This document shows positions 7,047 to 14,366 of a DNA stretch of 23,510 nucleotides, one piece after another (position 1 is the stretch's first letter; each line of letters begins with the position of its first letter). The notes under the pieces were generated by a model. It did no database searches. It was not told the DNA's origin and saw only the letters and a list, made by a program, of their open reading frames with translations. Source of the stretch: Cytophagales bacterium (GTDB lineage Bacteria; Bacteroidota; Bacteroidia; Cytophagales; Cyclobacteriaceae); contig DNZD01000249.1 of NCBI GenBank assembly GCA_003504855.1, forward strand, positions 1-23,510, read 5' to 3'. The position numbers and the translations under genes are program-made.

Positions 7047-8072
7047 TCAGATCATCAACACTTTCCGATAGTGGTTCAGGTTCTTGAGCGCAGCTCCGGT
7101 TCCGCGCACCACAGCCCGCAGCGGATCTTCAGCAACATGTATGGGCAATTTGGTCTTTAATGACAGCCTTCTGTCCAGGCCGCGCAGTAACGCACCGCCG
7201 CCAGTGAGGTAGATCCCCCGTTCATAAATGTCAGCCGACAATTCGGGTGGTGAGAGCTCCAGGGCTTTGAGTACAGCTTCTTCCAATTTGGAGATTGATT
7301 TATCCAAAGCGAAAGCGACCTCACTGTATGAAATTTTGATGGTTTTGGGAATGCCGGTCATCAGGTCACGGCCGCGGATCTCATAATCATCCGGGCCGTC
7401 GTCTAACTCGGTAAGGGCTGATCCTACTTCGATTTTCACGCGTTCTGCGGTGCGTTCACCGATCAACAGGTTATGCTGACGACGCATGTAGTCGAGAATA
7501 TCACGGTTAAAAGTATCTCCCGCAATACGTATAGACTGATCGCAGACAATACCAGATAGCGCAATCACTGCAATGTCTGTTGTTCCTCCGCCAATATCTA
7601 CAATCATATTGCCGACTGGCTGTTCGATATCAATGCCAATGCCGATGGCCGCAGCAATGGGTTCATGAATCATGTAAACTTCTTTGGCATTGGCATGCTC
7701 GGCTGAGTCGCGAACTGCCCGTTTTTCAACTTCGGTGATGGCGGAAGGAATACAAATCACCATACGTAGCGATGGTGGGAAGAATCGCTTGCCGGTGTCA
7801 ATCATTTTGATCAAACCGCGGATCATCATTTCAGCAGCATGAAAGTCGGCGATCACACCTTCCTTGAGCGGGCGAATGGTTTTGATGTTGTCGTGGGTTT
7901 TCTCGTGCATCTGCATGGCCTCACGGCCTATGGCCAGCACTTTGCCAGACAATTTGTCCAGGGCAATGATGGACGGCTCGTCGACAACCACTTTATCCTT
8001 GTGAATGATCAGCGTATTGGCTGTGCCAAGGTCAATGGCGATGTCGCTGGTAAAAAAATCAAAAAGTCCCAT
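7047..8072 (-). CDS. mreB: MreB, actin-like rod-shape protein
   Basis: MreB polymerises on ATP into membrane-bound filaments that direct lateral wall synthesis. The 341-residue protein has the actin-fold nucleotide motifs: DLGTANT (14-20), HEPIAAAIG (136-144, with the catalytic-type Glu137), DIGGGTTD (159-166), and the adenosine motif LTGGGALLRGLD. The N-terminus MGLFDFFTSD is hydrophobic enough to act as the usual membrane-binding segment. This is one of the few genes here with a good Shine-Dalgarno site: AGGAG at 8084-8088, 11 bases before the ATG. It heads the tightly packed mreBCD-mrdA-rodA operon, 126 bases downstream of purH on the same strand. No strong promoter is visible in that gap; the best -7-like box is TAATTTCG at 8110-8117. 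Confidence 0.97.
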   Translation of the reverse strand: MGLFDFFTSDIAIDLGTANTLIIHKDKVVVDEPSIIALDKLSGKVLAIGREAMQMHEKTHDNIKTIRPLKEGVIADFHAAEMMIRGLIKMIDTGKRFFPPSLRMVICIPSAITEVEKRAVRDSAEHANAKEVYMIHEPIAAAIGIGIDIEQPVGNMIVDIGGGTTDIAVIALSGIVCDQSIRIAGDTFNRDILDYMRRQHNLLIGERTAERVKIEVGSALTELDDGPDDYEIRGRDLMTGIPKTIKISYSEVAFALDKSISKLEEAVLKALELSPPELSADIYERGIYLTGGGALLRGLDRRLSLKTKLPIHVAEDPLRAVVRGTGAALKNLNHYRKVLMI

Positions 8073-8198
8073 GGGTTGGTTTTCTCCTAAAGTTGAAATG
8101 AAAATCGAGCGAAATTACAGAAATAATCAGTTGATTTAATGGCTGTTAGCCCAAACCTCTCAGTTTTTTTGGCAGGGGGGTGACGATGTCGCCGGATG

Positions 8199-9725
8199 TT
8201 AGTGCTTGAAGTGACGGAAGCCGGTAAAGACCATCGCCATGTCATGGCCATCACAGTAGGCAATTGAATCCTGATCTTTGATGGAACCACCAGGCTGAAT
8301 CACTGCCCGAATCCCGGCGTCATGGGCAATTTCGACGCAATCCGGGAATGGAAAAAATGCATCTGATGCCATGGCGGCACCTTTCAGACTGAAGCCAAAC
8401 ACCTTGGCTTTTTCAATAGCCTGGCGCAGGGCATCCACGCGGCTGGTCTGACCCACGCCACTCGCCAGCAACTGGCTGTCGGACGTCAGCACAATGGTAT
8501 TTGATTTCGTATGCTTACAAATCTTGCTCGCGAAAAGGAGTCCGCGTACCTCGGCATCGGTGGGCGATCGTCGAGTCACCACTTTGAGATCCGCGACGGT
8601 GTCAGTTTTCCAATCGCTGTCTTGTACCAAATAGCCATTGAGCAAACTCTTCACCTGCTTCGGGTTTCCGATGGCCTTCTTTTGCAACAGCAGGATGCGG
8701 TTCTTTTTGGACTTGAGCAGGGTAAGCGCCTCTTCTGTAAATCCGGGTGCAATTAGAATTTCGAAGAACAGGCTGTTCATGGCCTCTGCGGCCGCCAAAT
8801 CAATGGGTTGGCTTGAGGCCAGCACGCCACCGAAGGCCGACAACGTGTCGGCCGCGAAAGCTTTTTGATAGGCCTCCTTGACGGTTGCGGCGGTAGCAAC
8901 GCCACAGGCATTGGTATGTTTGATGATGACAAAAGCGGTCTCTCCTGTAAACTCCTGTACGAGGCTCACGGCAGCATCTACGTCTACGAGGTTATTATAA
9001 GACAGCTCCTTTCCATTCAGTTGATCAAATATCTCTCCCAGTGCACCAAAGAACACACCCTGCTGGTGCGGGTTCTCGCCATACCGAAGCACCTTGCCAT
9101 CCTGAACGCTGGCTTTGAAGCGAGGCATCGGCTCTGTTTGCTGAAAGTAGCCGAAGATCGCAGTGTCATAGTGTGAGGTGGTATCAAAGGCAAGAGCGGC
9201 GAAGTGCTTCCGGTCAGCAAGGTCAGAGCCTCCGGACTTCGACACTAACAATTGCAACAAGGCCGGATATTGATTTCGGGAAGAGATGATCAGCACATCG
9301 GCAAAGTTCTTGGCTGCACCGCGGATTAGTGAAATGCCGCCAATGTCAATTTTCTCAATGATCTCATCTTCTGTTCCGCCCTTGCTTACGGTTTCTTCAA
9401 ATGGATAAAGGTCGACGATGACCAGATCAATGGCGCCGATCTTGAATTCATCGGCCTGACGGATGTCCCCTGCGTCATCGCGCCGATAGAGAATACCACC
9501 AAACACAGCGGGGTGCAGCGTTTTCACGCGCCCACCAAAAATCGAAGGATAGCCGGTTAATTTTTCTACCGGCACTACACGGTATCCAAGCTTTTCAATA
9601 AATTCCTGGGTTCCTCCTGTTGAGACGAACTCTACCCCGTTTTTTGCAAGTGCATGAATAATGGGCTCAAGGTTGTCTTTATAATAGACAGAAATGAGGG
9701 CACGTTTGATGGGGCGATGTGACAT
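8199..9725 (-). CDS. purH: PurH, bifunctional AICAR formyltransferase / IMP cyclohydrolase
   Basis: PurH carries out the last two steps of de novo IMP synthesis: formylation of AICAR with 10-formyl-THF, then ring closure. The 508-residue protein has the N-terminal MGS-like cyclohydrolase domain (about 1-145) with STGGT (35-39), KTLHP (68-72) and DLYPFE (105-110). The formyltransferase domain follows, with RYGENPHQ (214-221), the catalytic Lys269-His270 in IIKHTNACG, and SDAFFPFPD near the C-terminus. The start is well fixed: the conserved KRALISVY begins at residue 7. A perfect Bacteroidota -7 box (TACTTTTG) ends only 4 bases before the ATG, so the mRNA from it would be leaderless. Upstream by 42 bases is the amidase gene, so read-through from there is also possible. 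Confidence 0.97.
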   Translation of the reverse strand: MSHRPIKRALISVYYKDNLEPIIHALAKNGVEFVSTGGTQEFIEKLGYRVVPVEKLTGYPSIFGGRVKTLHPAVFGGILYRRDDAGDIRQADEFKIGAIDLVIVDLYPFEETVSKGGTEDEIIEKIDIGGISLIRGAAKNFADVLIISSRNQYPALLQLLVSKSGGSDLADRKHFAALAFDTTSHYDTAIFGYFQQTEPMPRFKASVQDGKVLRYGENPHQQGVFFGALGEIFDQLNGKELSYNNLVDVDAAVSLVQEFTGETAFVIIKHTNACGVATAATVKEAYQKAFAADTLSAFGGVLASSQPIDLAAAEAMNSLFFEILIAPGFTEEALTLLKSKKNRILLLQKKAIGNPKQVKSLLNGYLVQDSDWKTDTVADLKVVTRRSPTDAEVRGLLFASKICKHTKSNTIVLTSDSQLLASGVGQTSRVDALRQAIEKAKVFGFSLKGAAMASDAFFPFPDCVEIAHDAGIRAVIQPGGSIKDQDSIAYCDGHDMAMVFTGFRHFKH

Positions 9726-9729
9726 GCCG

Positions 9730-9737
9730 CAAAAGTA
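9730..9737 (-). promoter_or_regulatory. -7 promoter box for purH (TACTTTTG)
   Basis: TACTTTTG is an exact match to the Bacteroidota -7 consensus TAnnTTTG. Only CGGC separates it from the purH ATG, which puts the expected transcription start at or within a base or two of the start codon. No TTTG is visible at the -33 distance. Confidence 0.5.
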
Positions 9738-9767
9738 GCCAGTATTTTTCAGCCTTACCGCTGTTCT

Positions 9768-10556
9768 CTAGAGAATCCTGAAATCATCAGCATCGCGCCA
9801 CGCCGGAAACCGATTGCGGTGCGCCGTGAGCTGATCGGCACTGAGGGTAATACTAACAATTCGTTCACCATCGGCACCGGGAACGAGTACTTCGCCCGCC
9901 GGACCAAACACAGCGGATTGCCCATTGTGAAATATACCAGCCCCGTCATTTCCGATACGATTGACACCAGCTACATAGGCCAGGTTTTCAATGGCCCTGG
10001 CCCGCAGGAGGGTATTCCATGCCTGGATGCGGACTTCCGGCCAATTGGCGACGTAGAGCAACAGGTCATAATCCATTCTTTCTGCCCCCATCCGGTTCCG
10101 GCTCCAGACCGGAAACCGCAGGTCATAACATATCATGGGACATATGTTCCAGCCCTTATAGTTAATAATAAGTCGTTCCTGACCAGGGGCATAGGCCTTC
10201 TGCTCATCGGCCATTCGGAAGAGGTGCCTCTTGTTGTACACCTGATGATCACCGACGGGCGGCATCCAGATCAACCGGTTATAGTATTGCTGATCTTCCT
10301 CTACAATCAGGCTCCCGGTAATCACTGCTTTGGTTTGCTCGGCCATTTGCCGCATCCAGCGCACTGTCAGCAGGCCCATTCTTTCGGCCAGTTCGACGGG
10401 GTCCATGGAAAAGCCGGTGGTGAACATTTCCGGAAGCACAATCACATCTGTGGGTTGATCAATCTCCCAGATTTTTTCTTCAAACATAGCCCGGTTGGCG
10501 GTGCTGTCTTCCCAATGAAGGTCCGATTGAATCAAGCTGATGCGCAGGTCATTCAT
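9768..10556 (-). CDS. Nitrilase-superfamily amidohydrolase, omega-amidase-like
   Basis: This carbon-nitrogen hydrolase has the superfamily's catalytic triad: Glu43 (LPEMF), Lys109 (YNKRHLF) and Cys143 (MICYDLRFPVW). The 262-residue length and the NKRHLFRMADE and CYDLRFPVWSRN segments resemble YafV / MtnU-type omega-amidases. These hydrolyse alpha-ketoglutaramate (or alpha-ketosuccinamate) to the keto-acid and ammonia. The gene starts 3 bases after the stop of a methionine/glutamine-type aminotransferase. That enzyme would make alpha-ketoglutaramate when it uses glutamine as amino donor, and this neighbour is the strongest evidence for the substrate. The protein is cytoplasmic. Other nitrilase-branch activities cannot be excluded by sequence alone. 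Confidence 0.88.
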   Translation of the reverse strand: MNDLRISLIQSDLHWEDSTANRAMFEEKIWEIDQPTDVIVLPEMFTTGFSMDPVELAERMGLLTVRWMRQMAEQTKAVITGSLIVEEDQQYYNRLIWMPPVGDHQVYNKRHLFRMADEQKAYAPGQERLIINYKGWNICPMICYDLRFPVWSRNRMGAERMDYDLLLYVANWPEVRIQAWNTLLRARAIENLAYVAGVNRIGNDGAGIFHNGQSAVFGPAGEVLVPGADGERIVSITLSADQLTAHRNRFPAWRDADDFRIL

Positions 10557-10559
10557 GGC

Positions 10560-11702
10560 TTATAATTTTCGGAGAATAGCGCCGGCCATTTGGAGGGTGG
10601 CCTCGCTCTTCGCGAAGCAAAAGCGGAGCAGTTTGTTGTCTGTTTTGTCGCGATAAAAAGCAGACACAGGTATGGAAGCCAGTTTATGTTCCCGTGTCAT
10701 CCAGGCGGCCATGTCCGCTTCGGGCAGGTCTGACACGCCCTGATAGGACAGCAATTGAAAATAGCTGCCAAAGCATGGGAGTGGAGCAAAAGAGGAGCCT
10801 TTGATCTGTTCCAGAAAGTAGTTTCTCTTTTGTTCGTAAAAACTGCCGAGGTGAAGGTAATGATCAGGGTTCTTCATGTGTTCAGCCAATGCGTGCTGTA
10901 CAGGGGTATTCACACTAAAGGTGATAAACTGATGGGCTTTTCTAATCTCCTTGGTAATGGCCTCATCGGCGACCGTATATCCCACTTTCCATCCTGTAGC
11001 GTGGAATGTTTTCCCAAATGAGAATACAGCAATGCTTTGCCGGGCGAGTGAAGGATAGCGCAGGATGCTCTGATGGGTGATCCGTTCAAAAATAATCCGC
11101 TCATACACTTCATCACTCAGCACCAGGAGTCCATAGCGATTTGCCAATTCCTCGAGCGTTTTCATGTCAGACTCAGTCAGCACGGCACCACTGGGATTAT
11201 GCGGAGTATTGATGATAATCATCCGGGTGCGGTTGTTGATGCGTTGCCTCACCTGATCCCAGTCAATACCAAAACCCGGGGGCCGCAGATTGATATGAAT
11301 GGGCACACCACCATTCAGCCGGATGGCGGGTGCATAAGAGTCATACGAAGGATCGAAAACAATGACCTCATCGTTGGCCTGCACCAGCGCGGCAATGGTC
11401 GAGAATAGGGCTTCAGTGCCACCAGCGGTAATGGTAATTTCTGTTTCCGCGTTGGTAGGTCGTTGGTAGGTTGACTGTATCACCTGGGCGAGCACCTCCC
11501 GAAGGCTTTGGACGCCGGGCATCGGTGCGTACTGATTGTGCCCGGCCTTCATTTGCTGAGTAATAAGGTCAATAAGCGTTTCCGATACCGGAAAATCCGG
11601 AAAACCCTGTGAAAGGTTGATAGCGCCGTGTTCCAGGGCCATGCGCGACATGACCGTAAAAATGGAGGTTCCGGTATCCGGAAGGCGGGAGTTAATATTC
11701 AC
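10560..11702 (-). CDS. PLP-dependent aminotransferase, methionine/glutamine transaminase type
   Basis: This is a fold-type I (class I/II) aminotransferase. N-terminal SRLPDTGTSIFTVMSRMA and INLSQGFPDFP match the YbdL / kynurenine-aminotransferase branch, which transaminates methionine, phenylalanine or glutamine and re-aminates ketomethylthiobutyrate. Other signatures are NTPHNPSGA, the LSDEVYERI segment, and SFGKTFHATGWKVGY with the PLP-binding Lys. The frame stays open to 12230, but that extension has no family similarity and lies over thymidine kinase. I place the start at GTG 11702, giving 380 residues, normal for the family. A perfect -7 box TACCTTTG lies 17 bases upstream. The start codon choice is a judgement; the domain is certain. 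It is followed after 3 bases by the amidase. Confidence 0.88.
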   Translation of the reverse strand: MNINSRLPDTGTSIFTVMSRMALEHGAINLSQGFPDFPVSETLIDLITQQMKAGHNQYAPMPGVQSLREVLAQVIQSTYQRPTNAETEITITAGGTEALFSTIAALVQANDEVIVFDPSYDSYAPAIRLNGGVPIHINLRPPGFGIDWDQVRQRINNRTRMIIINTPHNPSGAVLTESDMKTLEELANRYGLLVLSDEVYERIIFERITHQSILRYPSLARQSIAVFSFGKTFHATGWKVGYTVADEAITKEIRKAHQFITFSVNTPVQHALAEHMKNPDHYLHLGSFYEQKRNYFLEQIKGSSFAPLPCFGSYFQLLSYQGVSDLPEADMAAWMTREHKLASIPVSAFYRDKTDNKLLRFCFAKSEATLQMAGAILRKL

Positions 11703-11719
11703 ACCAGAGAATTTATCGC

Positions 11720-11747
11720 CAAAGGTATCGAAACCGCTGTAACCAAA
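11720..11747 (-). promoter_or_regulatory. Candidate promoter for the aminotransferase-amidase genes
   Basis: On the minus strand TTTG (11744-11747) is followed after 16 bases by TACCTTTG (11720-11727), an exact TAnnTTTG. The spacing is a little shorter than the usual 17-21. It gives a leader of about 13 bases before the GTG at 11702 and supports that start over the longer open frame. Confidence 0.5.
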
Positions 11748-11780
11748 GGGTATTTGATGCCGGACGCTTAACTTGCCCTT

Positions 11781-12380
11781 ATGTTCATCGAACCTCACCT
11801 GGGCAAACAAAAATCCGAAAGTCGTGCAGGCTGGATTGAGGTGGTATGTGGTTGCATGTTTAGTGGCAAGACCGAGGAGTTGATCCGCCGCCTGAACCGG
11901 GCCCTGATTGCGCGCCAGCGGGTGGAAATTTTCAAACCCGCCATTGACAAGCGCTACCACAGTGAAAACATCGTGTCGCATGCGGAGCGGGCCATCCGTT
12001 CCACACCAGTACAGTTTGCCAATGATATTTTGTTGTTGGCCGGGGATTGCGATGTAGTGGGCATCGATGAAGCGCAGTTTTTTGATGAGAGTATCGTTGA
12101 GGTGTGTAATCAGTTGGCCAATGCGGGCAAGCGCGTGATTGTTGCCGGATTGGATATGGACTATGAAGGCAAACCATTTGGCCCGATGCCCAACCTGTTG
12201 GCGGTTGCCGAATTTGTTACCAAGGTGCATGCCATTTGCAGTGAAACCGGGGAGTTGGCTTCGTTCTCCTTTCGGCTCAATGAAGAAAATGCCCAGGTAG
12301 TATTAGGCGAGAAAGACAAGTACGAAGCGCGCAGTCGCAAGGCATTTAATGAGGGAATGAACAAGCGGCGCAAGTCGTAG
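11781..12380 (+). CDS. tdk: Thymidine kinase (type II)
   Basis: Tdk phosphorylates thymidine (and deoxyuridine) for salvage into dTMP. The 199-residue protein has the P-loop GCMFSGKTEEL (about 24-34), the catalytic-type Glu in GIDEAQFF, and the lasso-type segment DMDYEGKPFGPM near the thymidine site. The zinc-binding C-x2-C ... C-x2-C of classical type II enzymes is mostly lost: the first pair reads CSET and the second RSRKA, leaving one of four cysteines. From memory, this loss is seen in other Bacteroidota Tdk proteins, so it does not suggest a broken gene. It is divergent from the aminotransferase (78 bases between starts) and followed 12 bases later by recO. No consensus promoter is visible; TAACTTGC at 11769-11776 is a weak candidate. 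Confidence 0.95.
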   Translation: MFIEPHLGKQKSESRAGWIEVVCGCMFSGKTEELIRRLNRALIARQRVEIFKPAIDKRYHSENIVSHAERAIRSTPVQFANDILLLAGDCDVVGIDEAQFFDESIVEVCNQLANAGKRVIVAGLDMDYEGKPFGPMPNLLAVAEFVTKVHAICSETGELASFSFRLNEENAQVVLGEKDKYEARSRKAFNEGMNKRRKS

Positions 12381-12392
12381 TTTCTGAAACCC

Positions 12393-13064
12393 ATGCCGGC
12401 CTTACAGAAAACACGGGGGATTGTTTTTCGCTTTACGCGTTATGGAGAAACCTCCATTATCGTCACCATTTTTACTGAACAGTTTGGCCTGCAGAGTTAT
12501 ATAGTAAATGGTGTGTGGGGCCGCTCATCGCGTAAGCAGCTCGCCCTGTTTCAACCCCTGACGCTGCTGGATATGGTGGTGTATTATCGGGAAAATGCGC
12601 CGATTCTCAGAATCAAGGAAGTTAAATGCATTCACGCCTATCAGACTTTGGACCGCGATATCCGTAAGTCCGCCATAGCGATGTTCCTTACCGAAGTGAT
12701 TAACCGCACTGTCAAGGACCAGAGCCAGGCCGAAGAGCTCGGATGTTTTTTGATTGACTCGCTGATAGCACTGGATAAAAGTTCGAAGCCGGAGAATTTC
12801 CATCTCATATTTATGTTGAAGCTGAGCCGCTATCTGGGTTTTGGTGCACAGTCAAATGATGAAGTGCTGGACGGCTGGCCATTAGATAATGGGCACGCCC
12901 GCTCCCTACAAGCTCTCCTGGCGGCTGATTATTCAACGGTGGTGCCCCTGACCGGAGCTTCACGGCGGATTTTGCTTGATTCCATATTGCATTTCTATGC
13001 AATCCATGCTGATAATTTCGGGGAAATCAAGTCCGTATCCGTGCTGAAGGAAATGTTTAATTAG
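12393..13064 (+). CDS. recO: RecO, recombination mediator protein
   Basis: RecO helps load RecA on SSB-coated DNA with RecR (and RecF) and anneals strands. The 223-residue product has the RecO N-terminal OB-fold: residues 5-40, with KTRGIVFRFTRYGETSIIV followed by TEQFGLQSYIVNGV. The helical C-terminal domain follows. The cysteines of the zinc finger found in some RecO proteins are absent, as in other Bacteroidota versions that I recall. It begins 12 bases after tdk and ends 14 bases before the next gene, so the three are probably co-transcribed. Confidence 0.92.
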   Translation: MPALQKTRGIVFRFTRYGETSIIVTIFTEQFGLQSYIVNGVWGRSSRKQLALFQPLTLLDMVVYYRENAPILRIKEVKCIHAYQTLDRDIRKSAIAMFLTEVINRTVKDQSQAEELGCFLIDSLIALDKSSKPENFHLIFMLKLSRYLGFGAQSNDEVLDGWPLDNGHARSLQALLAADYSTVVPLTGASRRILLDSILHFYAIHADNFGEIKSVSVLKEMFN

Positions 13065-13078
13065 TTTCCTTTGTCGCC

Positions 13079-14254
13079 GTGGAACCGTTTCAGACACCAA
13101 GTACCCTCGTCATCACGTGCAATAAACGTCTGGCACCGTTTCTCCGCATGGAGGTGGAGGCCCAGGGATTTGCCGTTGACCGTCAGTTTTCTACCGGAGT
13201 CGAACTCAAGGGAACCATGACGGATTGTATACGACTCAACCTTACGTTGCGTTGTGCAAGTCAGGTGCTGTACTCGCTTAAGAAATTCAAGGCCAACAGT
13301 CCGGAAGATGTGTATGATGTTCTCATCCGCATGCCGTGGGAAAAAGTGATTCCCGCGGAGGGATATGTTTCAGTTACCAGTACAGTCGACCACTTTACCG
13401 TGAACAATAATTTGTTTGTCAATGTCAAGGTAAAGGATGCCATCGCTGACCGGTTCAGACGGGAGAAAGGTAAGCGACCCAATTCAGGACCCTCTTTGGA
13501 CCAGGCCGTTGTACATCTGTTCTGGAAAGAAGAGGATGCTGAAATATTTATTGATACGTCTGGCCACACTTTAGCCAAACATGGTTACCGGAAAATTCCG
13601 GGTAAAGCACCCATGCTTGAGGCGTTGGCAGCAGCTACTGTGCTGGCCACCAAGTGGGATCGGAAGTCACCATTTGTTAATCCCATGTGTGGATCATCTA
13701 CAGTTGCGATTGAAGCACTGATGCTGGCCACTAACCGGTATCCGGGATTATTCCGGACAAACTATGCCTTCATGCATTTCCTTGGTTATGACCCTGGGGT
13801 TTATGCAGCAGAGCGACTGCGCCTGGAAAGTTTAGTCACGGAGGTTCCCGGTTTGCGTGTGATAGCAACTGACATCAGTGAGGATGCCATTCAGATTTCG
13901 AAAGTCAATGCAGGTGTGGCTGGCGTTGAGTCGCTGATGGAGTTTGCGGTTTGTGATTTTGCGGAGACCGTATTGCCGGAACCTCCTGGCATTATCTACT
14001 TCAACCCTGAATATGGAGAGCGATTGGGTGATGTCACTGCGTTGGAGACAACCTATGCCCAGATCGGCGATTTCCTGAAGAAAAAATGTGCGGGTTACAC
14101 CGGCTATGTATTCACCGGCAATCTGGAGTTGGCAAAGAAAATCGGATTGAAGGCAAGCCGCCGGATTGAGTTTTATACCAGCCAGATTGATTGCCGGTTG
14201 CTGGAATATGAATTATATGCAGGCACTCGTCGGGTGCCCAGGGAAGGCGATTAG
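13079..14254 (+). CDS. THUMP-domain class I RNA methyltransferase (RlmL-N / YcbY-like)
   Basis: This 391-residue protein combines an N-terminal ferredoxin-like and THUMP region (about 8-160) with a UPF0020-type SAM-dependent methyltransferase domain (about 165-385). The layout matches the m2G2445 23S rRNA methyltransferase half of RlmL. SAM motif I reads NPMCGSSTVAIEA (family: DPMCGSGTxxIEA). The acidic motif is ATDISEDAI. Motif IV, the base-binding NPPY, reads FNPEYGERLG, with the second Pro replaced by Glu. The start is GTG at 13079, because the conserved LVITCNKRLAPFLRMEVEAQGF begins at about residue 10. TTCCTTTG (13066-13073), one base off a -7 box, lies 5 bases before it. It probably methylates a guanine N2 in rRNA, but the exact site is not established. 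Confidence 0.88.
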   Translation: MEPFQTPSTLVITCNKRLAPFLRMEVEAQGFAVDRQFSTGVELKGTMTDCIRLNLTLRCASQVLYSLKKFKANSPEDVYDVLIRMPWEKVIPAEGYVSVTSTVDHFTVNNNLFVNVKVKDAIADRFRREKGKRPNSGPSLDQAVVHLFWKEEDAEIFIDTSGHTLAKHGYRKIPGKAPMLEALAAATVLATKWDRKSPFVNPMCGSSTVAIEALMLATNRYPGLFRTNYAFMHFLGYDPGVYAAERLRLESLVTEVPGLRVIATDISEDAIQISKVNAGVAGVESLMEFAVCDFAETVLPEPPGIIYFNPEYGERLGDVTALETTYAQIGDFLKKKCAGYTGYVFTGNLELAKKIGLKASRRIEFYTSQIDCRLLEYELYAGTRRVPREGD

Positions 14255-14298
14255 GCCCCTTTTTTGGTCAAAATCACTGCTTTTCTCAGGCAGGTCTA

Positions 14299-14310
14299 TG
14301 ACAAATGTCA
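14299..14310. repeat. Short perfect palindrome upstream of the PAS gene
   Basis: TGACA-AA-TGTCA, with perfect 5-base arms, lies 57 bases before the PAS protein start in the 112-base gap after the methyltransferase gene. It has the size of a small dimeric regulator half-site pair. No consensus promoter is visible beside it. Confidence 0.25.
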
Positions 14311-14366
14311 CAGAAGGATTTTGAGACATCCACTAAGTTGGTGGCGAGTAATGTTGAATCGCCGTC

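Noticed and set aside
8118..8198. Possible terminator between purH and mreB (GGCT-AAC-AGCC)
   Set aside because: A 4-base-pair stem without a T run is too weak; read-through from purH into mreB cannot be excluded.
9764..9775. Perfect 12-base palindrome TTCTCTAGAGAA at the end of the amidase gene
   Set aside because: It spans the amidase stop codon, has no T run and no second copy that I can see; a short palindrome of this size can occur by chance.
9819..10565. Long plus-strand open frame (248 codons)
   Set aside because: It is antisense to the amidase with its clear catalytic triad and has no recognisable protein features.
11703..12230. Open extension of 176 codons before the aminotransferase domain
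   Set aside because: It has no family similarity, lies wholly antisense to thymidine kinase for most of its length, and a promoter box plus GTG at 11702 give a normal-length enzyme.
14320..14356. TTTG ... TAATGTTG as a promoter for the PAS gene
   Set aside because: The -7 part has a mismatch in the TTTG block and the spacer is 25 bases, outside the usual range.
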